From contig JASLDB010000210.1 in NCBI GenBank assembly GCA_030151665.1, positions 1 through 24,477 on the forward strand: a stretch of DNA of 24,477 nucleotides, written 5' to 3'. A program made the position numbers and the translations under genes. The DNA is from Neisseriaceae bacterium (lineage in GTDB: Bacteria > Pseudomonadota > Gammaproteobacteria > Burkholderiales > Neisseriaceae). Below the pieces are notes generated by a model. That model was not told where the DNA came from. It made no database searches and saw nothing but the letters and a program-made list of their open reading frames with translations. Below are positions 15,086-23,377 of this stretch, piece after piece (the stretch's first letter is position 1; each line of letters starts with the position of its first letter).

Positions 15086-15328
15086 ATGAATAATAATCAA
15101 GCCGACGTAATCGGACAAAGCATTGAGCAAAGTTTAAAACAGTATTTTACTGACTTAGGCGGTGAACAACCGTGTAATGTATATGAGATGGTTTTGTCTC
15201 GTGTGGAAAAACCTTTATTGGAAGTGGTGCTGTCTGAATGCGATGGTAATCAAACCAAAGCCGCTGCCATGTTGGGTTTGAACCGCAATACATTGCGCAA
15301 AAAGATGTTGCAATACGATTTGTTGTAG
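15086..15328 (+). CDS. fis: DNA-binding protein Fis
   Basis: Fis is a small nucleoid-associated DNA-bending factor that tunes rRNA, replication and recombination functions. I choose the third ATG at 15086 (80 residues) because GGGAA lies upstream and the length then matches Neisseria-type Fis; earlier ATGs at 15059 and 15068 would add up to nine residues. The dimerisation helices (EQSLKQYFTDL, then VYEMVLSRVEKPLLEVVL) precede the helix-turn-helix GNQTKAAAMLGLNRNTLRKKM. It lies downstream of dusB on the same strand and is probably co-transcribed. purH starts 27 bases after its stop. Confidence 0.95.
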   Translation: MNNNQADVIGQSIEQSLKQYFTDLGGEQPCNVYEMVLSRVEKPLLEVVLSECDGNQTKAAAMLGLNRNTLRKKMLQYDLL

Positions 15329-15355
15329 TAACGTTATTAACCAAGAGGAATGAAT

Positions 15356-16933
15356 ATGGTTGCGGTTAAACGCGCACTGATTAGTGTGTCAGATAAACAA
15401 GGTGTGGTTGAATTTGCCAAGGCATTGCATGCACAAGGCGTGGAATTGCTTTCAACTGGTGGTACAGCAACGCTATTGGCGGATGCTGGCGTCCCTGTGA
15501 TTGAAGTGGCAGATTACACTGGTTTTCCAGAAATGTTGGATGGCCGTGTTAAAACATTGCACCCGAAAATCCACGGTGGTATTTTGGGTCGTCGCGACCT
15601 AGAAAGCCATGTTGCCAAAATGGCTGAGCACGATATTGGTAATATTGATTTGGTGTGCGTTAATTTGTACCCATTTGCTGCAACCATTGCCAAAGCAGGT
15701 TGTACATTGGAAGATGCCATCGAAAATATCGATATCGGTGGCCCAACCATGGTTCGTTCTGCTGCCAAAAACTGGAAACACGTTGCTATCGTGACCGATG
15801 CTGCTGATTACGCAAATATCGCCACTGAAATGCAAAGCAACGCAGGTGCATTGTCTGATAAAACCCGTTTCAACTTGTCTCGTAAGGCTTTTACCCATAC
15901 TGCTCAATATGACGGTATGATTAGCAACTATTTGACGAGTGTGGATGATGAAACCTTGGTTGGTGAGCCATCTTTGGGTATGTTCCCAGCCAGTTTAAAT
16001 GCACAGTTTACCAAAGTACAAGACTTGCGCTATGGTGAGAACCCACATCAACAAGCTGCTTTTTACCGTGATTTATTGCCAGCTTCTGGTAGCTTATCGC
16101 ATTATGAACAATTACAAGGCAAAGAATTGTCTTACAATAATATTGCTGATGCGGATGCTGCTTGGGAAGCGGTTAAAGCATTTGATGAACCTGCTTGTGT
16201 AATTGTTAAACATGCGAATCCATGTGGTGTAGCAGTAGCAGATACCTTGTTAAATGCTTATCGTTTGGCATTTGCAACCGATACCACCAGTGCTTTTGGT
16301 GGCATTATTGCCTTTAATCGTGAAGTGGATGCAGAAACTGTTGAAGCGGTAACAGGTCAATTCCTTGAAGTATTGATGGCGCCAAAATTTACTGACAAAG
16401 CCAAAGAAATCATCGCACAAAAGAAAAATGTACGCGTATTAGAAGTGCCTTTGCAAACTGGTGCCAATCGTTTTGAATTAAAACGTGTGGGTGGTGGCTT
16501 GTTGGTACAAACACCTGATATCTACCGTGTTAAACAAGCAGATTTAAAAGTGGTGAGTAAACGCCAACCAACAGAACAAGAATGGGCTGATTTGATGTTC
16601 GCTTGGAAAGTTGCCAAGTATGTTAAATCGAATGCCGTTGTATTCTGTAAAGATGGTCGTACTCACGGTATTGGTGCAGGCCAAATGAGCCGTGTAGATT
16701 CAACTCGCATTGCAGCTAGAAAAGCCGAAGATGCGAATTTGACATTAATGGGAGCGGTTGCTGCATCTGATGCTTTCTTCCCATTCCGTGATGGTATTGA
16801 TGTCATTGCAGAACAAGGTATTAAAGCCATTATTCACCCAGGTGGCTCAATGCGCGATCAAGAAGTTTTTGATGCTGCAGACGAGCATGGCATGGCAATG
16901 GTATTGACTGGTGTTCGTCACTTCCGTCACTAA
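15356..16933 (+). CDS. purH: Bifunctional AICAR transformylase / IMP cyclohydrolase PurH
   Basis: PurH catalyses the last two steps of IMP synthesis: formylation of AICAR with 10-formyl-THF, then ring closure. I prefer the ATG at 15356 (525 residues), because GAGG is then 7 bases upstream; the ATG at 15350 is too close. The N-terminal MGS-like cyclohydrolase domain covers about 1-195, with ALISVSDKQG, STGGTATLL and RVKTLHPKIHGGIL. The transformylase domain has KHANPCGVA, TSAFGGIIAFNREVD and, near the end, IIHPGGSMRDQEV. It follows dusB-fis on the same strand and is closed by a hairpin terminator. Confidence 0.98.
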   Translation: MVAVKRALISVSDKQGVVEFAKALHAQGVELLSTGGTATLLADAGVPVIEVADYTGFPEMLDGRVKTLHPKIHGGILGRRDLESHVAKMAEHDIGNIDLVCVNLYPFAATIAKAGCTLEDAIENIDIGGPTMVRSAAKNWKHVAIVTDAADYANIATEMQSNAGALSDKTRFNLSRKAFTHTAQYDGMISNYLTSVDDETLVGEPSLGMFPASLNAQFTKVQDLRYGENPHQQAAFYRDLLPASGSLSHYEQLQGKELSYNNIADADAAWEAVKAFDEPACVIVKHANPCGVAVADTLLNAYRLAFATDTTSAFGGIIAFNREVDAETVEAVTGQFLEVLMAPKFTDKAKEIIAQKKNVRVLEVPLQTGANRFELKRVGGGLLVQTPDIYRVKQADLKVVSKRQPTEQEWADLMFAWKVAKYVKSNAVVFCKDGRTHGIGAGQMSRVDSTRIAARKAEDANLTLMGAVAASDAFFPFRDGIDVIAEQGIKAIIHPGGSMRDQEVFDAADEHGMAMVLTGVRHFRH

Positions 16934-16952
16934 ATTGTCGTCTTGACTCTAC

Positions 16953-16997
16953 AAAACTGCTCTTTGAAGGTATCATTCAATGAGCAGTTTTTTTATG
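16953..16997 (+). terminator. Rho-independent terminator after purH
   Basis: AAAACTGCTC and GAGCAGTTTT form a 10-base stem, extended by a partly paired TTTGAA / TTCAAT segment, and followed by a T run. It lies 20 bases after the purH stop. Confidence 0.85.
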
Positions 16998-17032
16998 CGT
17001 ATCGTTGGCACAATGGCAAGTAAGGACAAAAA

Positions 17033-17668
17033 ATGGCATTACAGTTTCAAATTATTCCTGTCACCCCTTTTCAACAAAACTGTACTTTATTGTGGTGTGA
17101 TCAGACCCAAGAAGCCGTTTTAACTGATGTGGGTGGTAGTGCACCCGAGATTTTGCAATACATCAAAGAACAAGGCTTGAAGCTTGTTGCTGTTTGGTTG
17201 ACACATGGTCATGTGGATCATGTGGGTGGTGTGGTCGATTTATTAAAACACCAAAATGTTCCTGTTTTGGGGCCACAAAAAGAAGATGATTTTTGGATTC
17301 AACAATTGCCTGAAATCACCAAAGCGTATCAATTTCCCATTAGCCCCAGTTTTACCCCCAATCAATGGCTAGAAGAGGGCGATACTTTGCAAGTGGGCAA
17401 TGAAATCGTTCGTGTTATTTATGTGCCTGGACATACCCCTGGGCATGTGGTGTTTTACAGTGAATCTGCACAGCTATTGATTGCAGGCGATGTATTATTC
17501 CGTGAGTCGATTGGTCGCACTGATTTTCCACGTGGTAATCATGATGATTTAATTGGCAATATCAAAAGAAAATTGTGGAAACTGCCTGATGAAACCCAAG
17601 TGGTCACAGGGCATGGACCAATGACCAGTATTGGCTATGAAAAAGCCAATAACCCATTCTTGCGTTAG
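17033..17668 (+). CDS. Metallo-beta-lactamase-fold hydrolase (glyoxalase II-like, YcbL type)
   Basis: This cytoplasmic hydrolase of 211 residues has the metallo-beta-lactamase fold and binds zinc or iron. The metal motif THGHVDH is at 57-63. A second ligand region follows in YVPGHTPGHVVF, then IAGDVLFRESIGRTDFPRG with the bridging Asp, and TGHGPMT near the C-terminus. This compact form without the C-terminal glyoxalase II helix domain matches the YcbL-like group. AAGGAC precedes the ATG. The substrate is not defined; S-acyl-glutathione thioester cleavage is the usual guess. The GNAT gene starts 15 bases after the stop, suggesting one transcript. Confidence 0.93.
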   Translation: MALQFQIIPVTPFQQNCTLLWCDQTQEAVLTDVGGSAPEILQYIKEQGLKLVAVWLTHGHVDHVGGVVDLLKHQNVPVLGPQKEDDFWIQQLPEITKAYQFPISPSFTPNQWLEEGDTLQVGNEIVRVIYVPGHTPGHVVFYSESAQLLIAGDVLFRESIGRTDFPRGNHDDLIGNIKRKLWKLPDETQVVTGHGPMTSIGYEKANNPFLR

Positions 17669-17683
17669 CCGTGGGACAATCAA

Positions 17684-18148
17684 ATGAATATTCGCTTGGC
17701 AAATATGGCGGACTTACCTGCTATTGATCAATTGTATTTTGACTTATTTCAAGCCATGGCTGCGTTGCAACCAGAGCGTATGCAAGCTGCAAAGCAAGAC
17801 ATGGATTTTGTGCAAATGGCAATTAATGATGAGGCATTTGCTGTTTGGGTGGCTGAAGACAATCAAGCTACCGTCGTGGGTTTTGCTTTGGTGCAATGGC
17901 AAAGCACGCCTGCTTTTACCTGCATTAAAGCTCGGCATTATGCATACATTATGGATTTGATGGTTGCCAAGCCATACCGCAGTGATGGGATTGGTCATGC
18001 TCTATTATTAGCGGTTAAAGAAGCTGCTCAAGAACAAGGTTGCAGTCAGTTGGAGTTGTCCGTGCTGAGCAATAATGTGGACGCAATTCGTTTTTATGAG
18101 AGAGAAGGCATGGCAGCAACACATCAAAACATGGCCATTGATTTGTAA
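17684..18148 (+). CDS. GNAT-family N-acetyltransferase
   Basis: This 154-residue protein has the GNAT fold and would transfer an acetyl group from acetyl-CoA to an unknown amine. The N-terminal NIRLANMADLPAIDQLY is the usual first strand and helix. The central strand YIMDLMVAKPYRSDGIGHALL carries the acetyl-CoA pyrophosphate loop (R-S-D-G-I-G). The C-terminal LELSVLSNNVDAIRFYEREGM is the typical motif B. It follows the hydrolase gene by 15 bases, with GGGAC upstream. No substrate class can be read from the sequence. Confidence 0.9.
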   Translation: MNIRLANMADLPAIDQLYFDLFQAMAALQPERMQAAKQDMDFVQMAINDEAFAVWVAEDNQATVVGFALVQWQSTPAFTCIKARHYAYIMDLMVAKPYRSDGIGHALLLAVKEAAQEQGCSQLELSVLSNNVDAIRFYEREGMAATHQNMAIDL

Positions 18149-18195
18149 AGCCCAGTATATAAATTTTGGTTGTTAGTTTATGGCATAACAGTATT

Positions 18196-18240
18196 TTGTT
18201 TTTAAAAAAGCCCTTGTTATATTGAAACTTACATAACAAG
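18196..18240 (+). promoter_or_regulatory. Promoter and inverted repeat upstream of the sulfate-binding-protein gene
   Basis: An extended -10 (TGT-TATATT, hexamer 18218-18223) is preceded by TTGTTT (18196-18201) with a 16-base spacer. A perfect 8-base inverted repeat, CTTGTTAT (18213-18220) and ATAACAAG (18233-18240), overlaps the -10 and runs into the ribosome site AAGGAGG. It could be an operator or an RNA hairpin hiding the ribosome site. A CysB-like regulator would fit the gene but is not shown. Confidence 0.5.
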
Positions 18241-18250
18241 GAGGCTAGCA

Positions 18251-19306
18251 ATGAAACCCACTAAATGGCTGCTGACAGCGACTGTCGTATTGATTTTAAG
18301 TGCTTGCGGTCAGTCTGGATCGTCAACAAAAGAAAGCAGTGCCAGTGATATTCAATCTAAGAAATCTGGTCAAGCAGTAAGTATCTTAAATGTCTCTTAT
18401 GACCCAACCCGAGAACTTTATCAACAATACAATGCGGTGTTTGCCAAACATTGGTTGGATAAAACGGGGCAACAAGTCAAAATTCAGCAATCGCATGGTG
18501 GCTCAGGTAAACAAGCATTGTCTGTACAAAATGGCCTACAAGCTGATGTGGTGACCTTGGCGTTGGCAGGTGATATTGATTCTTTGAATTTACAAAAACC
18601 ATTACTGGATGCGAAATGGCAAAGTCGTTTGGCTGATAACAGTACACCATATACGTCAACCATTGTCTTTTTAGTGCGAAAAGGCAACCCTAAACATATC
18701 AAAGATTGGGATGATTTAATCCGTAAAGATGTGAGTGTTATTACCCCAAATCCTAAAACATCTGGTGGAGCAAGATGGAATTTCTTGGCTGCATGGGCGT
18801 ATGCCAAGGACAAAAATAGTGGGAATGAAGCTGCTGCACAAGCATTTGTCAGCAAACTGTATCAGCAAGTGCCGGTTTTGGATGCAGGTGCTCGGGGTTC
18901 AACCATTAGTTTTACCAAGCGCAATTTAGGTGATGTGTTATTGGCTTGGGAAAATGAAGCTTATTTGGCACTGAAAGAAGCGGGTGGAGAGTTTGAGATT
19001 GTCACACCATCAATGTCGATTTTGTGTGAGCCACCTGTTGCTGTGGTCGACAGTGTGGTGAAGAAAAAAGGCACAGAAGAAGTAGCAAGTGCATATTTGC
19101 AGTATTTATACAGCGAAGCGGCACAGCGCATTATTGCTCAAAATTATTATCGCCCGATTAATGCTAAGGTAGCAAACGAATTTAAAGATCAATTTCCGAT
19201 ATTGAAGCTGGTTAAAATCAATGATGAATTTGGTGGCTGGGCCAAAGCGCAAAAACAGTTTTTTGCTGATGGTGCTATTTTTGATCAGATATACCAGAAA
19301 AAGTAG
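18251..19306 (+). CDS. sbp: Sulfate/thiosulfate ABC transporter substrate-binding lipoprotein
   Basis: This protein captures sulfate or thiosulfate outside the inner membrane for an ABC importer. It carries a lipoprotein signal ending LILSAC with Cys19 lipidated, so it is membrane-tethered rather than a free periplasmic protein as in E. coli. A Ser/Lys-rich linker runs to about 40. The Sbp/CysP pattern follows: NVSYDPTRELYQQYN, QSHGGSGKQALSVQNG, ADVVTLALAGDID, NPKTSGGARWNFLAAW and GDVLLAWENEA. The strong AAGGAGG site is 7 bases before the ATG. No permease or ATPase gene for sulfate lies beside it, so it must work with components encoded elsewhere. Confidence 0.93.
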   Translation: MKPTKWLLTATVVLILSACGQSGSSTKESSASDIQSKKSGQAVSILNVSYDPTRELYQQYNAVFAKHWLDKTGQQVKIQQSHGGSGKQALSVQNGLQADVVTLALAGDIDSLNLQKPLLDAKWQSRLADNSTPYTSTIVFLVRKGNPKHIKDWDDLIRKDVSVITPNPKTSGGARWNFLAAWAYAKDKNSGNEAAAQAFVSKLYQQVPVLDAGARGSTISFTKRNLGDVLLAWENEAYLALKEAGGEFEIVTPSMSILCEPPVAVVDSVVKKKGTEEVASAYLQYLYSEAAQRIIAQNYYRPINAKVANEFKDQFPILKLVKINDEFGGWAKAQKQFFADGAIFDQIYQKK

Positions 19307-19323
19307 TGTTACAGTGTGTTAAT

Positions 19324-19358
19324 AAAAAAGAGCATGGTTAAATACCATGCTCTTGGTG
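19324..19358 (-). terminator. Terminator between sbp and the LysR gene
   Basis: AAGAGCATGGT and ACCATGCTCTT form an 11-base stem with a five-base loop (19328-19354). On the minus strand the hairpin is followed by a T run, so it mainly terminates the LysR gene. On the plus strand there is an A run before it but no T run after, so it may only weakly stop sbp transcription. Confidence 0.85.
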
Positions 19359-19373
19359 TTTGATGTCTTGTGA

Positions 19374-20255
19374 TTAGCTTTCTAAATCCAATTGATTTTC
19401 GCTGTTGGATTTTTTCAAAGAATCAATCAATGCTTCAGCCACTTCAGTGGCAAATTTAGCATCTTCATTAAAGTGAATGGTGGTTTCAATATCGGTTACC
19501 ACAGGAAAACCATCCTCTTCAGTCAAAATAGTGTGCTCTGGTAGTTTATTGCGAAGTGGCAATAAGCTAATACCCAGACCTTCAGTGATTGCACTTTGTA
19601 GACTGGTTAGGTTTGAGCTGGTGTAAACAATGCGCCAAGGTACATTTTTCGCATCTAAGTTTTCAATCATATCCAAGCGGTATAGACCACGAGCAGGGAA
19701 AGAAACCAAAGGAATGGGAGATGTGGTGGCGGCAGGTGCTTTGCTACTGTCCAACCAATAAAGATTCTCTGCCATTTTGTATTTGCCTTTGCGGCCATTT
19801 TTCTTTTGTTGAACCACAATTAAGTCCAACTCACCGCTATCATAGCGGTGCTGTAAATCAGCACTGATGCCATTGGTAACGTTGAATTTGATATTGGGGT
19901 TGTGGCGCAACAGTTCAGCTAATGCTGCCGTTAAATGTTGCATAGGTAAATCCTCAGATAAACCGATGCGCAAAGTGTAGATAACCGTAATGCCAGACAT
20001 GACTTGCAAAGCTTCTTCATTGGTTTTTAACATTTTTTTAGCAAAAACCAATAATTTTTCCCCTGCTGGGGTTAATGCAATATTGCGATGGCTTCGGTCA
20101 ATAAGACGCTGTTGTGCAAATTCTTCTAAGCGAGCAAGCTTTTGACTCACTGTTGATTGTGGTGAGTTGAGTCGAGTGGATGCAGTGGTAAAACTACCTG
20201 TTTCGGCAATTACCATGAAAGTGCGTAATAAATCTAAGTTAAATGTTCTATTCAT
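19374..20255 (-). CDS. LysR-family transcriptional regulator
   Basis: This 293-residue regulator has the N-terminal winged helix-turn-helix (about 6-65: DLLRTFMVIAETGSFTTAS, then NSPQSTVSQKLARLEE) and a C-terminal effector-binding domain beginning about residue 90 (TLRIGLSEDLP). The later segment SLQSAITEGLGISLLPL is the typical LysR hinge region. It is convergent with sbp and divergent from the copper ATPase gene across a 507-base gap, so it is not in the classic divergent layout with a close target. Only a poor ribosome site (AAAGAT) is visible before the ATG. The target genes and ligand are unknown. Confidence 0.93.
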   Translation of the reverse strand: MNRTFNLDLLRTFMVIAETGSFTTASTRLNSPQSTVSQKLARLEEFAQQRLIDRSHRNIALTPAGEKLLVFAKKMLKTNEEALQVMSGITVIYTLRIGLSEDLPMQHLTAALAELLRHNPNIKFNVTNGISADLQHRYDSGELDLIVVQQKKNGRKGKYKMAENLYWLDSSKAPAATTSPIPLVSFPARGLYRLDMIENLDAKNVPWRIVYTSSNLTSLQSAITEGLGISLLPLRNKLPEHTILTEEDGFPVVTDIETTIHFNEDAKFATEVAEALIDSLKKSNSENQLDLES

Positions 20256-20762
20256 ATTTTTGATCTTTTATATGTAGTAATTTGAAAGAAAAACCAAGGT
20301 AATTAGATACTTTTTGTTTGTCTATCCTAAGCCCATTTATTATATACTATTTTTTGGAATTAAAATGTTAAAAACATAAATTATCCAAGTAGTAAAACAT
20401 TGAAATTTAATATATAAATGCACTTATTCTTAAAATCAGGGTTAAAAATTTTTAAAAAAGGTTATTATTTGATTGTTTTGGTAAGTATATTTTTGGGGCT
20501 GCAATCCATATGTGGTGGTATTTTTCTTGTATTTTCCAAGTGAGGAAAAATAGTAACAGTTTTTCTTAAGATGGGTATAAGTAAGAAAAGTTTTGTGATT
20601 GTTGCTTTTTTTGATTATTTTTTTAAAAAATAAGGTATTAACACCATAAAAAAAGAGTTTTTATTCTAAAAATACGGTTTATTTGGCATGAATCAAAGTT
20701 GTTTTGATGGTGAAGAAATTTATCAGTGTAATCCACCCACTTAAATAGAAGACGGTTACAAT
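20256..20762. other. AT-rich 507-base intergenic region
   Basis: The gap between the LysR gene and ccoI is markedly richer in A+T than its surroundings, with long A and T runs and a 14-base palindrome TTAAAAATTTTTAA (20442-20455). A 41-codon frame at 20418-20543 starts MHLFLKSGLKIFKKGYYL and would encode one hydrophobic helix, but it has no ribosome site. A half-matching FNR-like site TTGGC-ATGA-ATCAA lies at 20683-20696, and TGTAAT (20727-20732) is a possible -10 for ccoI. No tRNA or conserved RNA was recognised. Confidence 0.6.
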
Positions 20763-23207
20763 ATGAGCATGGATAAAAAATGCTTTCACTGTGGTTTGGA
20801 TGTGCCCGAAAACATTCACATGCCGGTGACTTTTCAAGGGCAAATGCAAGAGACTTGCTGTCATGGTTGCCAAGCCGTGGCACAAAGTATTATTGCTGCC
20901 GGTTTGGATGCTTATTATGTGCAAAGAACGGCCAGTGCTGAACAAGCCGTATTGCCACCTGAAGAAGTATTGGCACAATTGCGTCTATATGATTTAGAGG
21001 AAGTACAACAAGAGTTTGTGCATATTGGGCAAGAGAGCCAACGAGAGGCTGTATTGTTATTGAGTGGAATCACTTGTGCTGCATGCGTTTGGCTAATTGA
21101 GCAGCAACTGCTGCGACTGCCAGGCGTGATGAGAGTGGACTTGAATTACAGTACACAACGTGCTCGTGTGCTTTGGAATAATGAACAAGTGAAGTTGTCT
21201 GATATTTTATTGCGCATCCAAGAAACAGGTTACCAAGCACATCCATTTGATACTTCCCGTTATGAAGAACAAGCGCAAAAAGAGCGCAAGAAATCATTGA
21301 ATCGATTGTGGGTGGCAGGGCTGTCGATGATGCAAGTCATGATGTATGCCGTACCGACATACTTATATGGTGATATTGAAGAGCCATTTTTAAGTTTATT
21401 GCATGCAGCCAGTATGATTTTAACCTTGCCTGTGATGTTCTTCTCCGCCATTCCTTTTTATCAAGGTTTTGCACGGGATTTAAAAAACAAACGAATGGGC
21501 ATGGATACGCCAGTGACCATTGCCATTGTTTTGGCGTTTATTGCCAGTTGTTTCGCCTTGGCAAAAGGTGAGGTCGCTGGTATTTATTTCGATTCTATTT
21601 CGATGTTTGTCTTTTTGTTGTTGGGTGGGCGTTATCTAGAACAAGTGGCGAGGCGAAAAGCTGGTGATGCTACGGAGCGCTTGGTGAAGTTGGTTCCTGC
21701 ATTTTGTCATGTTTTACCAGATTACCCCAGCAGTCATGATAGCCAAGAAGCGGTGGTGGCAAAATTAAGTGAAGGTGCAGTGGTATTGGTGAAGCCTGGT
21801 GAGGTTATTCCAGTAGATGGCATGGTGGTGTCTGGTCATTCTGAAGTCAATGAGGCGATGTTGACAGGCGAGAGCTTACCGATTGCAAAAGATGAAGGTG
21901 CAGAAGTGGTTGCTGGCACGATGAACATGACAAGCCCTTTGATGGTGATGACCACTGCTGTTGGCATGAATACTCGCTTATCCAGTATTGTGCGCTTATT
22001 GGATAATGCTTTGGCACAAAAGCCCAAAGTGGCGGTTTTGGCGGATAAATACGCCTCATGGTTTATTATGGGATTATTGCTCTTTGCTATCTTGATATTT
22101 GGTGTGTGGTGGTATGGAGCTGGTGCGGATCGCGCATTGTGGGTGGTGGTGTCACTATTGGTCATTACCTGTCCTTGTGCTTTGTCTTTGGCAACACCTG
22201 CTGCGTTGGCGGCTGCAACAGGTTCATTGGCGGAGCGAGGTATCTTAATTAGCAAAGGGCATGCACTCGAATCCTTGTCGCACATCAGTGACATTGTATT
22301 TGACAAAACAGGGACATTAACCCATGGTGAGCCATCAGTGGTGTCATGGAAAAATTTGGGTCAGTTTGATGATGCATTGCTAATTTCTATTGCCAAAACA
22401 TTGGAATCTCAGTCGGAGCATCCGATTGCCAAAGCCATACAAGATTTAGAGGGCAATGCCAACCAAGTTGGCATGAGCCAATTTGTGAATACCATTGGTC
22501 AGGGCATTTGTGCACAAATCGATGGCAAGATTTGGTGTATTGGACGAATTAAATTTGTTGCACAAATGGCAGGTGTTTTGGTTGATGATGCTTGGCTAAG
22601 TGCAGAAAATGGCAGTAGTTTGATTGCTTTGGGGGATGAAAACCATGTTCAAGCATTGTTCTGTTTAAAAGACACCATGAAGCCAGAGGCTGTGCCGATG
22701 ATTGCTTCACTTCGAGCGGCTGGTGTTCGATTGCATTTACTCAGCGGAGATCATCATGAGGCAGTACATGCTTTGGCAAAGGACTTGGGTATTGAAAATA
22801 GCCAAGCAGAAGTCACACCAGAAGATAAGATGAATTATGTGCAAAACTTACAACAACAAGGTTGCGTGGTATTAATGGTGGGTGATGGCATTAATGATGT
22901 GCCTGTTTTGGCACAAGCAGATGTGTCACTGGCAATGGACAGTGGTGCCGATATTGCGCAAGCTGGCAGTGATATGGTGATGCTCAAGCCCAATTTGTTA
23001 TTGATTCCTGAAACCTTGGCAGTGGCCAAAAAAACCAAAATCATTATCAAGGAAAATTTGTGGTGGGCATTGTGCTATAACGCAGTGGCTTTACCGATTG
23101 CTGCCATGGGATTGGTAACACCTTGGCTTGCCGCTTTGGGCATGGCAAGCAGCAGTTTATTGGTGGTGTTGAATGCTTTGCGACTTTTACGTAGAAAAGT
23201 GCAATAA
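20763..23207 (+). CDS. ccoI: Copper-transporting P1B-type ATPase, CcoI/FixI type
   Basis: This inner-membrane pump of 814 residues moves Cu(I) out of the cytoplasm; the CcoI/FixI subgroup supplies copper for assembly of cbb3-type cytochrome oxidase. The N-terminus carries the extra Cys-rich domain of this subgroup (CFHC at 7-10, CCHGC at 32-36), then a heavy-metal domain with CAAC at 105-108. Eight membrane helices follow, with the ion-channel motif CPC at 470-472. The catalytic parts are TGES (368-371), the phosphorylation site DKTGT (514-518, Asp514), the HP pair at 553-554, and GDGIND near the C-terminus. The ribosome site is weak; ATGs at 20763 and 20769 are both possible. No cco oxidase genes are in the window. 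Confidence 0.93.
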   Translation: MSMDKKCFHCGLDVPENIHMPVTFQGQMQETCCHGCQAVAQSIIAAGLDAYYVQRTASAEQAVLPPEEVLAQLRLYDLEEVQQEFVHIGQESQREAVLLLSGITCAACVWLIEQQLLRLPGVMRVDLNYSTQRARVLWNNEQVKLSDILLRIQETGYQAHPFDTSRYEEQAQKERKKSLNRLWVAGLSMMQVMMYAVPTYLYGDIEEPFLSLLHAASMILTLPVMFFSAIPFYQGFARDLKNKRMGMDTPVTIAIVLAFIASCFALAKGEVAGIYFDSISMFVFLLLGGRYLEQVARRKAGDATERLVKLVPAFCHVLPDYPSSHDSQEAVVAKLSEGAVVLVKPGEVIPVDGMVVSGHSEVNEAMLTGESLPIAKDEGAEVVAGTMNMTSPLMVMTTAVGMNTRLSSIVRLLDNALAQKPKVAVLADKYASWFIMGLLLFAILIFGVWWYGAGADRALWVVVSLLVITCPCALSLATPAALAAATGSLAERGILISKGHALESLSHISDIVFDKTGTLTHGEPSVVSWKNLGQFDDALLISIAKTLESQSEHPIAKAIQDLEGNANQVGMSQFVNTIGQGICAQIDGKIWCIGRIKFVAQMAGVLVDDAWLSAENGSSLIALGDENHVQALFCLKDTMKPEAVPMIASLRAAGVRLHLLSGDHHEAVHALAKDLGIENSQAEVTPEDKMNYVQNLQQQGCVVLMVGDGINDVPVLAQADVSLAMDSGADIAQAGSDMVMLKPNLLLIPETLAVAKKTKIIIKENLWWALCYNAVALPIAAMGLVTPWLAALGMASSSLLVVLNALRLLRRKVQ

Positions 23208-23377
23208 AAATGCATCATTTGGGCAATAAAATGGCAAAGTAAGGAACTTTCGAGTAAAAAATCCATTGTTTTGTCATTGCCTATTGTGCGGTGCAATATT
23301 TTGCGCTATTGTTTGCGTTGAAGTTATCTGAATATTCAAATTTTTTGATTAATTTCAATAAAATCAAGGAGAGAAAA

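Noticed and set aside
20418..20543. 41-codon frame with one hydrophobic helix
   Set aside because: No ribosome site and very AT-rich surroundings, where such hydrophobic frames arise by chance; kept only as a note.
23291..23377. Longer start for the FabG-like gene
   Set aside because: The ATG at 23378 has a strong AAGGAGAG site and the exact family start; the extension has neither.
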